In this document: piece after piece, positions 25,307 through 34,493 of the stretch | How the letters are laid out: the number at the start of each line of letters is the position of its first letter | Position numbering within the stretch: position 1 is the first letter of the stretch | Origin: Lachnospiraceae bacterium | GTDB lineage: Bacteria > Bacillota > Clostridia > Lachnospirales > Lachnospiraceae | DNA: 44,236 nt | Assembly: GCA_017621075.1 (NCBI GenBank) | Contig: JAGATV010000036.1 | Location: 1-44,236, forward strand | Reading direction: 5' to 3' | Notes under the pieces: generated by a model | The model's input: only the letters and a program-made list of their open reading frames with translations | Database searches by the model: none | Told to the model about the DNA's origin: nothing | Program-made: the position numbers and the translations under genes

Positions 25307-25338
25307 ACAGCGGAGGAATCGGTTTCCTCTGCTGTTTT
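25307..25338 (+). terminator. Intrinsic terminator after the DegV gene
   Basis: Twelve-base stem 25307-25318 paired with 25324-25335 (one G-T pair), five-base loop, then TTT. It separates the DegV gene from the parE promoter. Confidence 0.8.
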
Positions 25339-25374
25339 AAATTCAAAAAAATGTCAAAATGTTGTAGTTTCTAC

Positions 25375-25403
25375 TTTTATCCACACAAAATATATGGTAT
25401 AAT
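25375..25403 (+). promoter_or_regulatory. Promoter of parEC
   Basis: TATAAT (25398-25403) with an extended TG-G, 17 bases after a weak -35 TTTTAT (25375-25380). About 30 bases before the parE ATG. Confidence 0.6.
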
Positions 25404-25439
25404 TTTTGCAAAGTGGCTATAGAAGGAGTATACTTTTGT

Positions 25440-27362
25440 ATGGCAAAGACAAATAATTATGATGCCTCCAGCATCACGGTGCTGGAAGGACTGGAAGCAG
25501 TCAGGAAACGTCCGGGTATGTATATCGGCAGCGTGTCCACCAAAGGTTTGAATCATCTGATCTATGAGATCGTTGACAACTCGGTGGACGAGCATCTTGC
25601 AGGAGTCTGTGACACCATCAGGGTGACCCTGGAGGCAGACGGCTCTGCCACGGTGGAGGACAACGGTCGTGGAATTCCTGTAGGAATGCATGAAAAAGGC
25701 ATCAGCGCAGAGCGGTTGGTATTCACTACCCTGCATGCAGGAGGCAAATTCGACAATTCCGCATATAAGACCAGCGGCGGTCTCCACGGTGTGGGTTCCT
25801 CGGTGGTAAATGCCCTTTCCAATAGGTTGACTGTTCGGGTCAAAGCAGGCGGATATATTTATGAGGACAGCTACGCAAAGGGTGTACCTGTGGTGGAGCT
25901 GGAAGACGGTCTTCTTCCCGTGGTAGGAAAGACGAAAGAGACCGGAACCACCATCAATTTCCTGCCGGATGACACTATTTTTGACAAGACACGTTTCAAA
26001 GAAGATGAGGTAAAGAGCCGTCTCCATGAGACCGCTTACCTAAACCCCAATCTGACCATCATCTTCACCGATCGGAGAAAAGAGGAGCCGGAAGTCATTA
26101 CTTTCCGGGAACCGGACGGCATTATCGGTTTCATCAAGGATATGAATAAATCCAAGGAAGTGATCCACGATGTGATCTATTTTTCCGGAGAGAGTGAAGG
26201 GATCTCCGTGGAGGTGGCTTTCCAGTATGTCAATGAGTTCCACGAAAATGTCCTGGGCTTCTGCAACAACATCTACAATTCCGAGGGCGGCACTCACCTG
26301 ACAGGTTTCAAGACCCAGTTCACCAACGTGATCAATACTTACGCAAGAGAGCTGAATATCCTGAAGGAAAAGGATTTGAATTTTACCGGTGCCGATGTCC
26401 GTAACGGGATGACGGCAGTGGTATCCCTAAAGCACCCTGACCCCCGCTTTGAAGGCCAGACCAAGACCAAATTGGACAATCAGGATGCGGCAAAGGTGGT
26501 GGCAAAGATCACGGGGGAGGAGATCGTCCGTTTCTTTGACCGCAACCTGGAGACCTTAAAAAATATCATCGGCTGTGCGGAAAAGGCTGCCAAGATCCGC
26601 AAGACAGAAGAACGTGCCAAGACCAATATGCTCACCAAACAGAAGTTTTCCTTTGATTCCAACGGGAAACTGGCCAACTGCGAGTCCAAGGATGCCTCCA
26701 AGTGTGAGATCTTCATTGTGGAGGGTGATTCTGCAGGCGGCAGTGCCAAAATGGCCAGGAACCGCATGTATCAGGCCATCCTTCCCATCCGTGGCAAGAT
26801 CCTGAATGTGGAGAAGGCAAGTATCGATAAAGTGCTTGCCAATGCGGAGATCAAGACCATGATCAACGCTTTCGGATGCGGATTTTCAGAAGGATACGGC
26901 AATGATTTCGATATTTCCAAACTCCGCTACGACAAGATCATCATCATGGCCGATGCGGACGTGGACGGTGCCCATATCTCCAATCTGCTCCTGACCCTGT
27001 TTTACCGTTTCATGCCGGATCTGATCTTTGAAGGGCATGTATATATTGCCATGCCGCCTCTCTACAAAGCAATGCCGGCCAAAGGAAAAGAAGAGTATCT
27101 GTATGACGACAAGGCGTTGGAAAAATACAGGAAGACCCACAAAGGTCCTTTCACCCTGCAGCGCTATAAAGGTCTGGGTGAAATGGATGCAGAACAGCTC
27201 TGGGAGACCACTCTTGATCCGGAGCGCCGCATGATGAAACTGGTAGAGATCGAAGATGCCCGCATGGCTTCCGAAATGACGGAGATGCTCATGGGCACGG
27301 ATGTCCCTCCCAGAAGAGCCTTTATTTATGAACATGCTACCGATGCGGCACTGGATATTTAG
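25440..27362 (+). CDS. parE: Topoisomerase IV subunit B (ParE/GyrB family)
   Basis: A 640-residue ATPase subunit of a type II topoisomerase. The GHKL ATPase domain has EIVDNSVDEHLAG, DNGRGIPV and GGLHGVGSSVVNALS. The transducer region follows (about 220-400). The TOPRIM part has EGDSAGGSAK and MADADVDGAHIS, and QRYKGLGEM lies near the C-terminus. GyrB and ParE look alike; the ParC-like partner immediately downstream makes topoisomerase IV the better call. The start at 25440 is preferred because AAGGAG lies upstream; the longer frame from 25413 would contain that ribosome site. The 64-base gap to parC shows an operon. Confidence 0.9.
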   Translation: MAKTNNYDASSITVLEGLEAVRKRPGMYIGSVSTKGLNHLIYEIVDNSVDEHLAGVCDTIRVTLEADGSATVEDNGRGIPVGMHEKGISAERLVFTTLHAGGKFDNSAYKTSGGLHGVGSSVVNALSNRLTVRVKAGGYIYEDSYAKGVPVVELEDGLLPVVGKTKETGTTINFLPDDTIFDKTRFKEDEVKSRLHETAYLNPNLTIIFTDRRKEEPEVITFREPDGIIGFIKDMNKSKEVIHDVIYFSGESEGISVEVAFQYVNEFHENVLGFCNNIYNSEGGTHLTGFKTQFTNVINTYARELNILKEKDLNFTGADVRNGMTAVVSLKHPDPRFEGQTKTKLDNQDAAKVVAKITGEEIVRFFDRNLETLKNIIGCAEKAAKIRKTEERAKTNMLTKQKFSFDSNGKLANCESKDASKCEIFIVEGDSAGGSAKMARNRMYQAILPIRGKILNVEKASIDKVLANAEIKTMINAFGCGFSEGYGNDFDISKLRYDKIIIMADADVDGAHISNLLLTLFYRFMPDLIFEGHVYIAMPPLYKAMPAKGKEEYLYDDKALEKYRKTHKGPFTLQRYKGLGEMDAEQLWETTLDPERRMMKLVEIEDARMASEMTEMLMGTDVPPRRAFIYEHATDAALDI

Positions 27363-27426
27363 AACAGTGTGATAATTACCTGTCCCATTGCGCAGGCAAT
27401 GCGGCAGGACAGAAACGAGGATGAAC

Positions 27427-29664
27427 ATGGAAGACAGAATCATAAAGACGGAATATTCCGAGGAGATGCAGAAATCCTTCATCGACTATGCCATGAGCGT
27501 GATCATTGCCCGTGCCCTTCCCGATGTCCGGGATGGCTTGAAACCGGTACAGCGGCGTACTCTCTATGATATGCATGAGCTGGGTATCCGCTACGACAGG
27601 CCTTATCGGAAAAGTGCCCGTATCGTAGGGGATACCATGGGTAAATATCATCCCCACGGCGACAGCTCCATCTATGAAGCCCTGGTAGTCATGACCCAGG
27701 AATTCAAAAGAGGGCTTCCCTTGGTGGACGGTCACGGAAACTTCGGCAATATTGAAGGAGACGGTGCAGCGGCAATGCGTTACACCGAGGCAAGGCTCCA
27801 GAAGATTACCCAAGAAGCATTCCTGGCAGATCTGGACAAGGATGTGGTGGATTTTGTCCCCAATTTTGATGAGACCGAAAAAGAACCCTCCGTCCTGCCG
27901 GTAAAGATCCCCAATCTATTGGTAAACGGTTCCGAGGGTATCGCTGTTGGCATGGCCACCAGCATCCCTCCCCACAATCTGGGTGAGGTGATCGATGGAG
28001 TCAAAGCCTATATGCAGAACGAAAATATTACCACCAAAGAACTGATGCGCTATATCAAAGGGCCGGATTTCCCCACGGGCGGCATCGTGATCAACAAGGA
28101 TGAGCTGTTGGAGATCTACGAGACAGGCACCGGCAAGATCAAGGTCCGGGGAAAGGTAACATTTGAGAAAGTAAAGGGCGGCAAGACCAATGTGGTCATC
28201 ACAGAAATCCCTTATCCCATGATCGGCGTCAATATTGCCAAATTCCTGTCCGATGTGGCTTCTCTGGCGGAGACAAAAAAAACCCAGGATATCGTGGACA
28301 TTTCCAACCAGTCCTCAAAGGAGGGCATCCGCATTGTCATTGAGCTGAGAAAAGACGCCGATGCCGAAAATTTTGTGAATATGCTTTACAAAAAGACCCG
28401 GCTTGAGGATACCTTCGGCGTGAACATGCTGGCTATCTATAACGGCCGGCCGGAGACCATGAGCTTAAAGCAGATCATAAAGGCAAACGTGGATTTCCAG
28501 TATCAGGTTGCCACCAGAAAATATACCAATCTCCTGGCAAAGGAAATGGAGCGCAAGGAGATCCAGGAAGGACTGATCAAGGCCTGCAACGTCATCGATC
28601 TGATCATTGAGATCCTGCGTGGTTCCAAAGACCGCAATATGGCCAAGGCATGCCTGACGGAAGGAAAGACCGACGGCATCCGGTTCAAGTCCAGGGAGTC
28701 CGGCATCATGGCAGCGCAGCTTAAGTTTACGGAAAAACAGGCAAATGCCATTCTGGAAATGCGTCTGTACAAACTCATCGGTCTGGAACTTGAGGCCCTC
28801 ATCAACGAACATGAGGAAACCATGGCCAATATCTATCGCTATGAAGATATCCTGGAGCGCAAAGATTCCATGGCACAGGTCATCATGAATGAACTGGATG
28901 ACTTCAAGAAAGAATACAGCCGCAAAAGAAGGACCGTCATTGAAAACGGTCAGGAAGCTGTCTACAAAGAAAAAGAACCCGAGGAAATGGAAATTTTCTT
29001 CCTGATGGACCGTTTTGGCTATGCAAGGACCGTGGATACGTCCACCTATGAGCGCAACAAGGAAGCGGCGGATGCTGAGAATAAATTTGTATTTTCCTGC
29101 AAGAATACAGGTAAAGTCTGTCTCTTCACCAACACGGGACAGATGCACACCATCAAGGTGTCAGATATCCCCTTCGGCAAATTCAGGGACAAGGGCGTAC
29201 CCATTGACAATATCAGCAACTACAGTTCCGACAGGGAAGAGATCGTCTATATCACCAGCCAGACCGAATTAAACTTACGTCAGGTAGTCTTCGTCACTGC
29301 CAAATCCATGACCAAGATCGTGGATGGCGGGGAATTTGACGTGGCAAAGCGCACTGTTGCTGCCACCAAGTTAGGAGAGGGTGACAGTGTGGTGAGCGTA
29401 ACGACCTTATCGGATCAGAGAAATATCGTACTGCAGTCTAAGGAAGGATTTTTCTTGCGCTTCCCCATTGAGGAGATTTCCGAAATGAAAAAAGCAGCCA
29501 TCGGTGTCAGAGGCATGAAACTTGGAGACAAGGACAGCATAGAGGCTGTTTACTATACCAGGAATTCCGATGAGACTGCCATCGAATACAAGAGCAGGAA
29601 CCTTGTACTGAACAGTATCAAACCCGGCAAACGCGACGGCAAAGGGATCAAGGTGCGTGCCTGA
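27427..29664 (+). CDS. parC: Topoisomerase IV subunit A (ParC/GyrA family)
   Basis: A 745-residue DNA cleavage and rejoining subunit. The active-site Tyr119 lies in [11 protein letters not shown]. The quinolone-site helix reads [10 protein letters not shown] with Ser80 and Glu84, unchanged positions associated with susceptibility. The C-terminal beta-propeller is present, but the segment [13 protein letters not shown] (about residues 579-591) stands where gyrase has its GyrA-box of Gly/Arg residues, and no good GyrA-box is visible. That absence, and a length below GyrA, favour topoisomerase IV, which decatenates daughter chromosomes. The start at 27427 has GAGG six bases upstream. rsmD follows after 21 bases. 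Confidence 0.88.
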   Translation: MEDRIIKTEYSEEMQKSFIDYAMSVIIARALPDVRDGLKPVQRRTLYDMHELGIRYDRPYRKSARIVGDTMGKYHPHGDSSIYEALVVMTQEFKRGLPLVDGHGNFGNIEGDGAAAMRYTEARLQKITQEAFLADLDKDVVDFVPNFDETEKEPSVLPVKIPNLLVNGSEGIAVGMATSIPPHNLGEVIDGVKAYMQNENITTKELMRYIKGPDFPTGGIVINKDELLEIYETGTGKIKVRGKVTFEKVKGGKTNVVITEIPYPMIGVNIAKFLSDVASLAETKKTQDIVDISNQSSKEGIRIVIELRKDADAENFVNMLYKKTRLEDTFGVNMLAIYNGRPETMSLKQIIKANVDFQYQVATRKYTNLLAKEMERKEIQEGLIKACNVIDLIIEILRGSKDRNMAKACLTEGKTDGIRFKSRESGIMAAQLKFTEKQANAILEMRLYKLIGLELEALINEHEETMANIYRYEDILERKDSMAQVIMNELDDFKKEYSRKRRTVIENGQEAVYKEKEPEEMEIFFLMDRFGYARTVDTSTYERNKEAADAENKFVFSCKNTGKVCLFTNTGQMHTIKVSDIPFGKFRDKGVPIDNISNYSSDREEIVYITSQTELNLRQVVFVTAKSMTKIVDGGEFDVAKRTVAATKLGEGDSVVSVTTLSDQRNIVLQSKEGFFLRFPIEEISEMKKAAIGVRGMKLGDKDSIEAVYYTRNSDETAIEYKSRNLVLNSIKPGKRDGKGIKVRA

Positions 29665-29685
29665 CAGGACAGGAGGAGCAAAAAT

Positions 29686-30234
29686 ATGAGAGTAATCGCA
29701 GGAACTGCAAGAAGCCTTCCGCTTGTCACACCGGAAGGTGCGGATACCAGACCAACCACGGATCGTATCAAGGAAACCTTATTCAATATGCTGCAGACGT
29801 ACATTCCGGGCTGTGCATTTGCGGACCTGTTCAGCGGAAGCGGAGGGATCGGCATTGAAGCCTTAAGCCGGGGTGCCAGAAAGGCATACTTTATTGAAAA
29901 TGCCCCCAAAGCGATTTCCTGTATCGAACAAAATCTGGCATTTACGAAATTAGAGGAACGTGCTATATTATTAAAGCAGGATGTATGTGCCGGACTGAAC
30001 AATATCTACGAAAAAGAAATAGATGTGATCTTTATGGACCCTCCATACGGTCAGGAGCAGGAGAAGAGAGTCCTCTCTGTACTTCATGGCATGAAATATG
30101 TGACCCGGGACACTCTCATCATCGTAGAGGCTTCTCTTTCCACGGATTTTTCCTATCTGGAAGAGATGGGCTATACCCTGGAAAAGGAAAAGCGATACAA
30201 GACCAATAAGCATGTATTCATCCGCAAAGCTTAA
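29686..30234 (+). CDS. rsmD: 16S rRNA (guanine(966)-N(2))-methyltransferase RsmD
   Basis: A 182-residue SAM-dependent methyltransferase that modifies G966 of 16S rRNA. MRVIAGTARSLPL and RPTTDRIKETLFN are typical of RsmD. The SAM motif I is LFSGSGGIGIEALSRGA and the catalytic motif IV is FMDPPYG (N-methyltransferase DPPY). AGGAGG precedes the ATG. It lies 48 bases upstream of coaD, the same order as Bacillus ylbH-ylbI. Confidence 0.96.
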   Translation: MRVIAGTARSLPLVTPEGADTRPTTDRIKETLFNMLQTYIPGCAFADLFSGSGGIGIEALSRGARKAYFIENAPKAISCIEQNLAFTKLEERAILLKQDVCAGLNNIYEKEIDVIFMDPPYGQEQEKRVLSVLHGMKYVTRDTLIIVEASLSTDFSYLEEMGYTLEKEKRYKTNKHVFIRKA

Positions 30235-30254
30235 AATCCCAAAAAGAAAACAGG

Positions 30255-30270
30255 TGCGCCCTTTGGCGCA
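30255..30270 (+). promoter_or_regulatory. Small hairpin before coaD
   Basis: Perfect 6-bp stem TGCGCC/GGCGCA with a CTTT loop, ending four bases before the GGAG ribosome site of coaD. No T run follows, so it is not a terminator. It could affect translation or mRNA processing; this is speculative. Confidence 0.3.
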
Positions 30271-30282
30271 GATGGAGCAATC

Positions 30283-30780
30283 ATGAAAAGAGCAGTTTAT
30301 CCCGGAAGCTTTGACCCCATGACTTATGGGCATTTGGACATCATCAGACGTGCGTCTGAGATCTTTGACATACTGATCGTCAGCGTTCTGAACAATAAGC
30401 CAAAGACACCGTTGTTTTCTGTGGAAGAACGTGTTAAGATACTAGAAGAAGCAACAAAAGATCTGCCTAACGTAAAGGTTGACAGCTTCAGCGGCCTTCT
30501 CAGTAATTATGCGGCCGAAAACAATCTTCATGTGGCAGTGAGGGGCCTTCGTGCGATCACGGATTTTGAGTACGAATTGCAGTTGGCCCAGGGTAACCGT
30601 AAACTGTCAGACGGGCATCTGGACACAGTGTTTCTTACCACAAGCCTGGAATATGCATACTTAAGCTCCTCCAGTGTGAAGGAGATCGCCAGTTTCGGTG
30701 GGGATGTGAGCCATGCTGTGCCGGAGTATGTTGCCAGTCAGATGTATGAAAAGTTTAAACAGATGAAAGGTATGGACTGA
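30283..30780 (+). CDS. coaD: Phosphopantetheine adenylyltransferase
   Basis: A 165-residue enzyme that transfers AMP from ATP to 4'-phosphopantetheine, the penultimate step of coenzyme A synthesis. The nucleotidyltransferase motif [14 protein letters not shown] (T/HxGH) is at the N-terminus, [15 protein letters not shown] follows, and the second ATP motif SSSSVKEIA-like [17 protein letters not shown] is present. The length matches the family. GGAG lies before the ATG. The next gene starts one base after its stop codon, so translation is probably coupled. Confidence 0.97.
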   Translation: MKRAVYPGSFDPMTYGHLDIIRRASEIFDILIVSVLNNKPKTPLFSVEERVKILEEATKDLPNVKVDSFSGLLSNYAAENNLHVAVRGLRAITDFEYELQLAQGNRKLSDGHLDTVFLTTSLEYAYLSSSSVKEIASFGGDVSHAVPEYVASQMYEKFKQMKGMD

Positions 30781-30781
30781 T

Positions 30782-31393
30782 ATGAACAGCAGAATTGAAC
30801 AGTTAATTGATGAAATCGAAGAATATATTGACAATTGCAAGCCCAAATTCATGTCAAATACCGAAATCATCGTAAACAAGGAAGAGATGGACGAGCTTTT
30901 GCGGGAGCTGCGCATGAAGACTCCCGATGAGATCAAGCGCTATCAGAAGATCATCAGCAACAAGGAAGCGATCTTAAACGATGCACGGTCCAAAGCGGAA
31001 GCCCTGATCAATGAAGCTACCAAGCAGACCAATGAACTGATCAGTGAGCATGAGATCATGCAGAAGGCTTATGCGAGGGCCGACGAAGTCGTAAAGATGG
31101 CACATGAGCAGGCTCAGAATATCGTGGACAACGCTACCATCGAAGCCAATACCATCCGTTCTGCAACTGCACAGTATATGGAAGATATGATGAACTATCT
31201 GGAGAGTGTCATCTCTTCTTCCGCCCAGTCAGCTTCTGCTAACTATGAGAATCTGATCGCCTCTCTCAATCACTACGGCGAGATCATCCGAAATGACCGC
31301 AAGCAGCTCCATCCGGAGGAAGATGACTCAGATATCATAGTATCGGATCTGGACGAAATAGAAAAGACTGGGAACGCAGATGCGGGTGTCTGA
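30782..31393 (+). CDS. Coiled-coil protein of unknown function downstream of coaD
   Basis: A 203-residue soluble protein. Residues about 25-180 are predicted as long amphipathic helix, rich in Glu, Lys, Ala and Asn, with stretches such as ILNDARSKAEALINEATKQ reminiscent of DivIVA or ATP-synthase b-type coiled coils. There is no signal peptide or transmembrane helix. The tail is acidic (DEEDDSD-like EEDDSDIIVSDLDE). Database entries of this kind are often loosely called ATPase or F0 subunit b, but I see no nucleotide-binding motif. It starts one base after coaD and ends in a terminator, so it is part of that operon. The role is unknown. Confidence 0.75.
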   Translation: MNSRIEQLIDEIEEYIDNCKPKFMSNTEIIVNKEEMDELLRELRMKTPDEIKRYQKIISNKEAILNDARSKAEALINEATKQTNELISEHEIMQKAYARADEVVKMAHEQAQNIVDNATIEANTIRSATAQYMEDMMNYLESVISSSAQSASANYENLIASLNHYGEIIRNDRKQLHPEEDDSDIIVSDLDEIEKTGNADAGV

Positions 31394-31410
31394 GAACAAG
31401 AGAAAAACTG

Positions 31411-31444
31411 GCCAGTTTTCGAAGGAAAGCTGGCTTTTGTTTTG
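31411..31444 (+). terminator. Intrinsic terminator after the coaD operon
   Basis: Stem GCCAGTTTTC/GAAAGCTGGC (31411-31420 and 31425-31434) with a GAAG loop and TTTTGTTTTG. The left arm also forms half of a 16-base palindrome AAAACTGGCCAGTTTT (31404-31419). Confidence 0.85.
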
Positions 31445-31474
31445 AAGCAAAAGGAAAAGATCAGGAAATCATTT

Positions 31475-32878
31475 ATGTTGATGACAAGTAGAAACAGCCA
31501 ATTTTTTCAAAGAGTACGCATTTTGTTGAGCATCCTGTTTTCAGCAGGGATCTTTCTTGCGGGAGGAACAACATCCTTTGCCGCTCCCAGATTACAGCCC
31601 GTAGAGGACAAGATCGTGATTGTGATCGACCCGGGACATGGGGGCAAAAATGAAGGGACCACAGAAAATGGTTTTCAGGAAAAGTCCATGACTATGACTA
31701 CTGCCATGGCAATGTATGAGGAATTGTGCAAATATGACAATGTGGAAGTATATCTGACCAGGACTTCTGATGTGAATCTGTCCCTGGAAAAAAGAGCCCA
31801 GTATGCCGCAGACAAAAATGCGGATTTCCTGTTCAGTATCCACTACAATGCATCCCTGTGCCATGAAATGTACGGAACGGAAGTGTGGATTCCGGCTTAT
31901 GCGCCGTACAATGCTTACGGATATCAGTTCGGCTATGTACAAATGGAGACCCTGAAGGATACCGGACTGTTCCTTCGAGGAGTAAAGACCCGCCTGGGAG
32001 ACGACGGAAACGACTATTATGGGATCATCCGGGAGTCGGTTGCCCGGTCTGTTCCGGCGGTCATCATTGAACACTGTCATGTGGATCAGGAAAATGACAT
32101 TCCCTTCTGCGATTCAGAGGAGGATCTGATCGCCTTTGGCAGAGAAGATGCCAGGTCAGTGGCAAAATATTTTGGATTAAAGAGCACCGAGCTTGGGGTG
32201 GATTACAGCGATGACAGTCTTGTCCTTGCTGAGGCTTCCGAAAACGGAAGGGCAAAGCTTTCCCTGAATGACGAGACAGATCCTGATGTCTGTCAGATCA
32301 CCCTGTCAGATGCGGATTATGACACCTGTGAAGCCACTTTTGAAATTTCAGCCGCCGACTATGACAGCATGCTGCTGTATTATGATTACAGTCTGGACGG
32401 CGGCAAGACCTACAGTGCAAGATTCCCCTGGCCCGACGCAAATGTGTTTGACGGCACCTACACGGATACCTTTACCACCACACTGCAGATTCCTTCCGAC
32501 ACACAGCCAAAGGTTATCTTTCGTGCCTACAATCTGTATGATCTGGATACCGAGAGCAATATGGTTTCTTTTTCCCAGACCTTTCAGTACAAAGAACCGA
32601 CAAGCACACCAGAGGTGCAGCCAGCCTCTGATGCGGTTGCTGTGGACGGCCCCGCATTGGAACAAACACAGACGGCAGAAAAGCTTCCCGAAGCGGAACC
32701 TCTTCCTGATACGGAAGAGGAAGTAGGGATTTTGGACTTCCTTATGATCTGCCTTGTGGTGGTCATCGTCCTGTTCGTGATCGTGCTGGTTTCTCAGATC
32801 CTTGCGGAAAGGAAACGCAGGCAGAGAAGGCGTCAGCGCAGGAAGGATGCCGGGGATGACACATACCAAAGCAGATAG
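31475..32878 (+). CDS. Membrane-anchored N-acetylmuramoyl-L-alanine amidase (Amidase_3)
   Basis: A 467-residue cell-wall hydrolase that cleaves the bond between N-acetylmuramic acid and L-alanine. A signal peptide covers about residues 1-37. The Amidase_3 domain (about 46-235) has zinc ligands His55 (DPGHGG), Glu69 and His123 (SIHYNA), and the catalytic Glu199 in VIIEHCHV. A beta-rich region (about 240-390) follows, then a Pro/Thr/Glu stretch. A C-terminal membrane helix (about 419-443) leads to a strongly basic tail (KRRQRRRQRR). This gives a protein anchored at its C-terminus with its enzyme outside. The start at 31475 follows AGGAAA; the TTG at 31442 lies in the terminator. The last 46 bases overlap the convergent YlbJ-like gene. 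Confidence 0.88.
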   Translation: MLMTSRNSQFFQRVRILLSILFSAGIFLAGGTTSFAAPRLQPVEDKIVIVIDPGHGGKNEGTTENGFQEKSMTMTTAMAMYEELCKYDNVEVYLTRTSDVNLSLEKRAQYAADKNADFLFSIHYNASLCHEMYGTEVWIPAYAPYNAYGYQFGYVQMETLKDTGLFLRGVKTRLGDDGNDYYGIIRESVARSVPAVIIEHCHVDQENDIPFCDSEEDLIAFGREDARSVAKYFGLKSTELGVDYSDDSLVLAEASENGRAKLSLNDETDPDVCQITLSDADYDTCEATFEISAADYDSMLLYYDYSLDGGKTYSARFPWPDANVFDGTYTDTFTTTLQIPSDTQPKVIFRAYNLYDLDTESNMVSFSQTFQYKEPTSTPEVQPASDAVAVDGPALEQTQTAEKLPEAEPLPDTEEEVGILDFLMICLVVVIVLFVIVLVSQILAERKRRQRRRQRRKDAGDDTYQSR

Positions 32879-33741
32879 TACAGGGCAGTGATCCCTGTCA
32901 GGAACAGTTTATGTAAGACATATTTCCCGATGGGGACCGGCGTTTTTTTGATACAACTGTAAGTCTGCGCAATACAGGAAAGCCCGCCGAAAGGAAGTAC
33001 CAGCAGCGCATAGAGCGGACTGCTTTTGCCAAGGAGCTTTAAGCCTCCGCTAATTTCAAACAGGGGCGCCGTCCATACAGGAGGGTTGCCCAAAAGGATA
33101 TGCGGCAACAGATTCAACAGATTGAATAAGATCATATATCCACCTAAAGTCAGGATACTCTGAAGGGCTGACTGGATGGCATCATCGATCTGGGCAAGAA
33201 GTCCTGCCTTGAAACGGTGTCTGCGGATCGTCTTCTCATATTCCAGGTCCCTAAAGGCGGTATATCTTAACAACAGCCCATACAGCAGGGGGATTGCGTA
33301 CATTCCAAGGATATAAGGAAAAATCAGTCTTCTTTCCAGAAGGGGCAGCACAAAACTCACAAAATATACCGGGCCGATATTATTGCAGAAAGCCAGCAGA
33401 TATTCCGCTTCTCTTGGGGTGATCAGATCCCGTTCATAGAGATCCGACACTGTTTTGGCTCCCATGGGGAAACCACACAAAAAGCCCATGATCATGGCAT
33501 ACCCTACATTTCTGGAAACCCGGAAGGTATAGCGCAGAGCCGGATAGACAGCGGTGGTGACATATTCCGTAAGTCCCATGCGGATCATGATGCCGGACAG
33601 GATCATGAAAGGCAAAAGTGCAGGAATCATTTTTTCATACCACAGGTCCAGTCCAAGCAGGGCATAAGAAAGGCTGAGCCCGGAATGTGTCAGGATACAT
33701 CCTGTGAACAGTAAGAACAGCAAAGTATAGAAGATCTTCAT
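32833..33741 (-). CDS. YlbJ-like Gate-domain (nucleoside recognition) membrane protein
   Basis: A 302-residue membrane protein with about eight hydrophobic segments. Gate-type motifs are visible in GYAMIMGFLCGFPMGAKTVSDLY and near the end in LPFGGLSCIAQTYSCI. YlbJ proteins are made during sporulation in Bacillus, where ylbJ lies just after coaD; the same neighbourhood is found here. It is shorter than Bacillus YlbJ (about 400 residues), so it may be a trimmed or diverged member. No strong ribosome site precedes the ATG at 33741 on the reverse strand. The stop codon overlaps the amidase gene's end. Confidence 0.75.
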   Translation of the reverse strand: MKIFYTLLFLLFTGCILTHSGLSLSYALLGLDLWYEKMIPALLPFMILSGIMIRMGLTEYVTTAVYPALRYTFRVSRNVGYAMIMGFLCGFPMGAKTVSDLYERDLITPREAEYLLAFCNNIGPVYFVSFVLPLLERRLIFPYILGMYAIPLLYGLLLRYTAFRDLEYEKTIRRHRFKAGLLAQIDDAIQSALQSILTLGGYMILFNLLNLLPHILLGNPPVWTAPLFEISGGLKLLGKSSPLYALLVLPFGGLSCIAQTYSCIKKTPVPIGKYVLHKLFLTGITALYYLLWYVSSPASFLR

Positions 33742-33794
33742 AAAAGCAACTGTCCGGCCTTTTTCATAAATATATGTTGGGAGAATCGGTTTTC

Positions 33795-34493
33795 ATGCGA
33801 CTTGACAGATTTTTGTGTGAATTGAATATCGGAACCAGAAGCCAGGTCAAGGAATATATCCGCCAGGGTATCGTTTCCGTGAACGGACAGATCGTCAAGG
33901 CTCCTGACTGCAAGATCGCGGAAGAGACAGACCGCATTGTCTTTAAGGGGGAGGAACTTTTCTATCGACAGTTTGTCTACTATATGCTGAACAAACCCAA
34001 GGGAGTGGTATCTGCCACAAAAGACAATACGGCAGATACGGTTCTTGGCCTCTTAGATGCCCCCACGGGAAAGAATCTGTTCCCGGTGGGAAGGCTGGAC
34101 AAAGATACGGAAGGCCTTCTTCTGATCACCAATGACGGAGCTCTGTCCCACAGGCTCCTTTCTCCCAAAAATCATGTGGACAAGACTTATCTGGCAGAAA
34201 TCAGAGCACCCTTGTCTTGTGAAGATATCCAGGCGCTGGAAACAGGTGTGGACATCGGTGATGACAAACTCACAGCGCCGGCAAAGGTGAAAGTCCTTTC
34301 TGACAGGCAGATTACCCTCACCATCCACGAAGGCCGGTTCCATCAGGTAAAAAGAATGCTTCAGGCAGTGGACAATGAGGTCCTTTCCTTAAAGCGCATC
34401 CGCTTTGGTCCTCTTTTTCTGGACGAAAGCCTTGCCCCCGGAGAGAGCAGACTATTGACAACCCAGGAGGTGGCACTTTTACATGAATCATGA
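33795..34493 (+). CDS. 16S/23S rRNA pseudouridine synthase, RsuA/RluB family
   Basis: A 232-residue pseudouridine synthase of the RsuA/RluB/RluE/RluF family. An S4 RNA-binding domain occupies about residues 1-45. The catalytic core has YYMLNKPKG (62-70) and [12 protein letters not shown] with the nucleophile Asp102, plus the later [11 protein letters not shown]. The short form fits RsuA (16S U516) better than 23S enzymes, but this is not certain. The start at 33795 follows GGGAG; the ATG at 33774 is less likely. It overlaps the next gene's start by eleven bases, so translation is coupled. Confidence 0.9.
   Translation: MRLDRFLCELNIGTRSQVKEYIRQGIVSVNGQIVKAPDCKIAEETDRIVFKGEELFYRQFVYYMLNKPKGVVSATKDNTADTVLGLLDAPTGKNLFPVGRLDKDTEGLLLITNDGALSHRLLSPKNHVDKTYLAEIRAPLSCEDIQALETGVDIGDDKLTAPAKVKVLSDRQITLTIHEGRFHQVKRMLQAVDNEVLSLKRIRFGPLFLDESLAPGESRLLTTQEVALLHES

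Noticed and set aside
25440-29664. Main gyrA/gyrB pair
   Set aside because: No GyrA-box in the C-terminal domain, a shorter A subunit, and no dnaA, dnaN or recF neighbours.
31404-31419. Palindrome AAAACTGGCCAGTTTT as an operator
   Set aside because: Half of it is the left arm of a normal terminator, so the terminator alone explains it.
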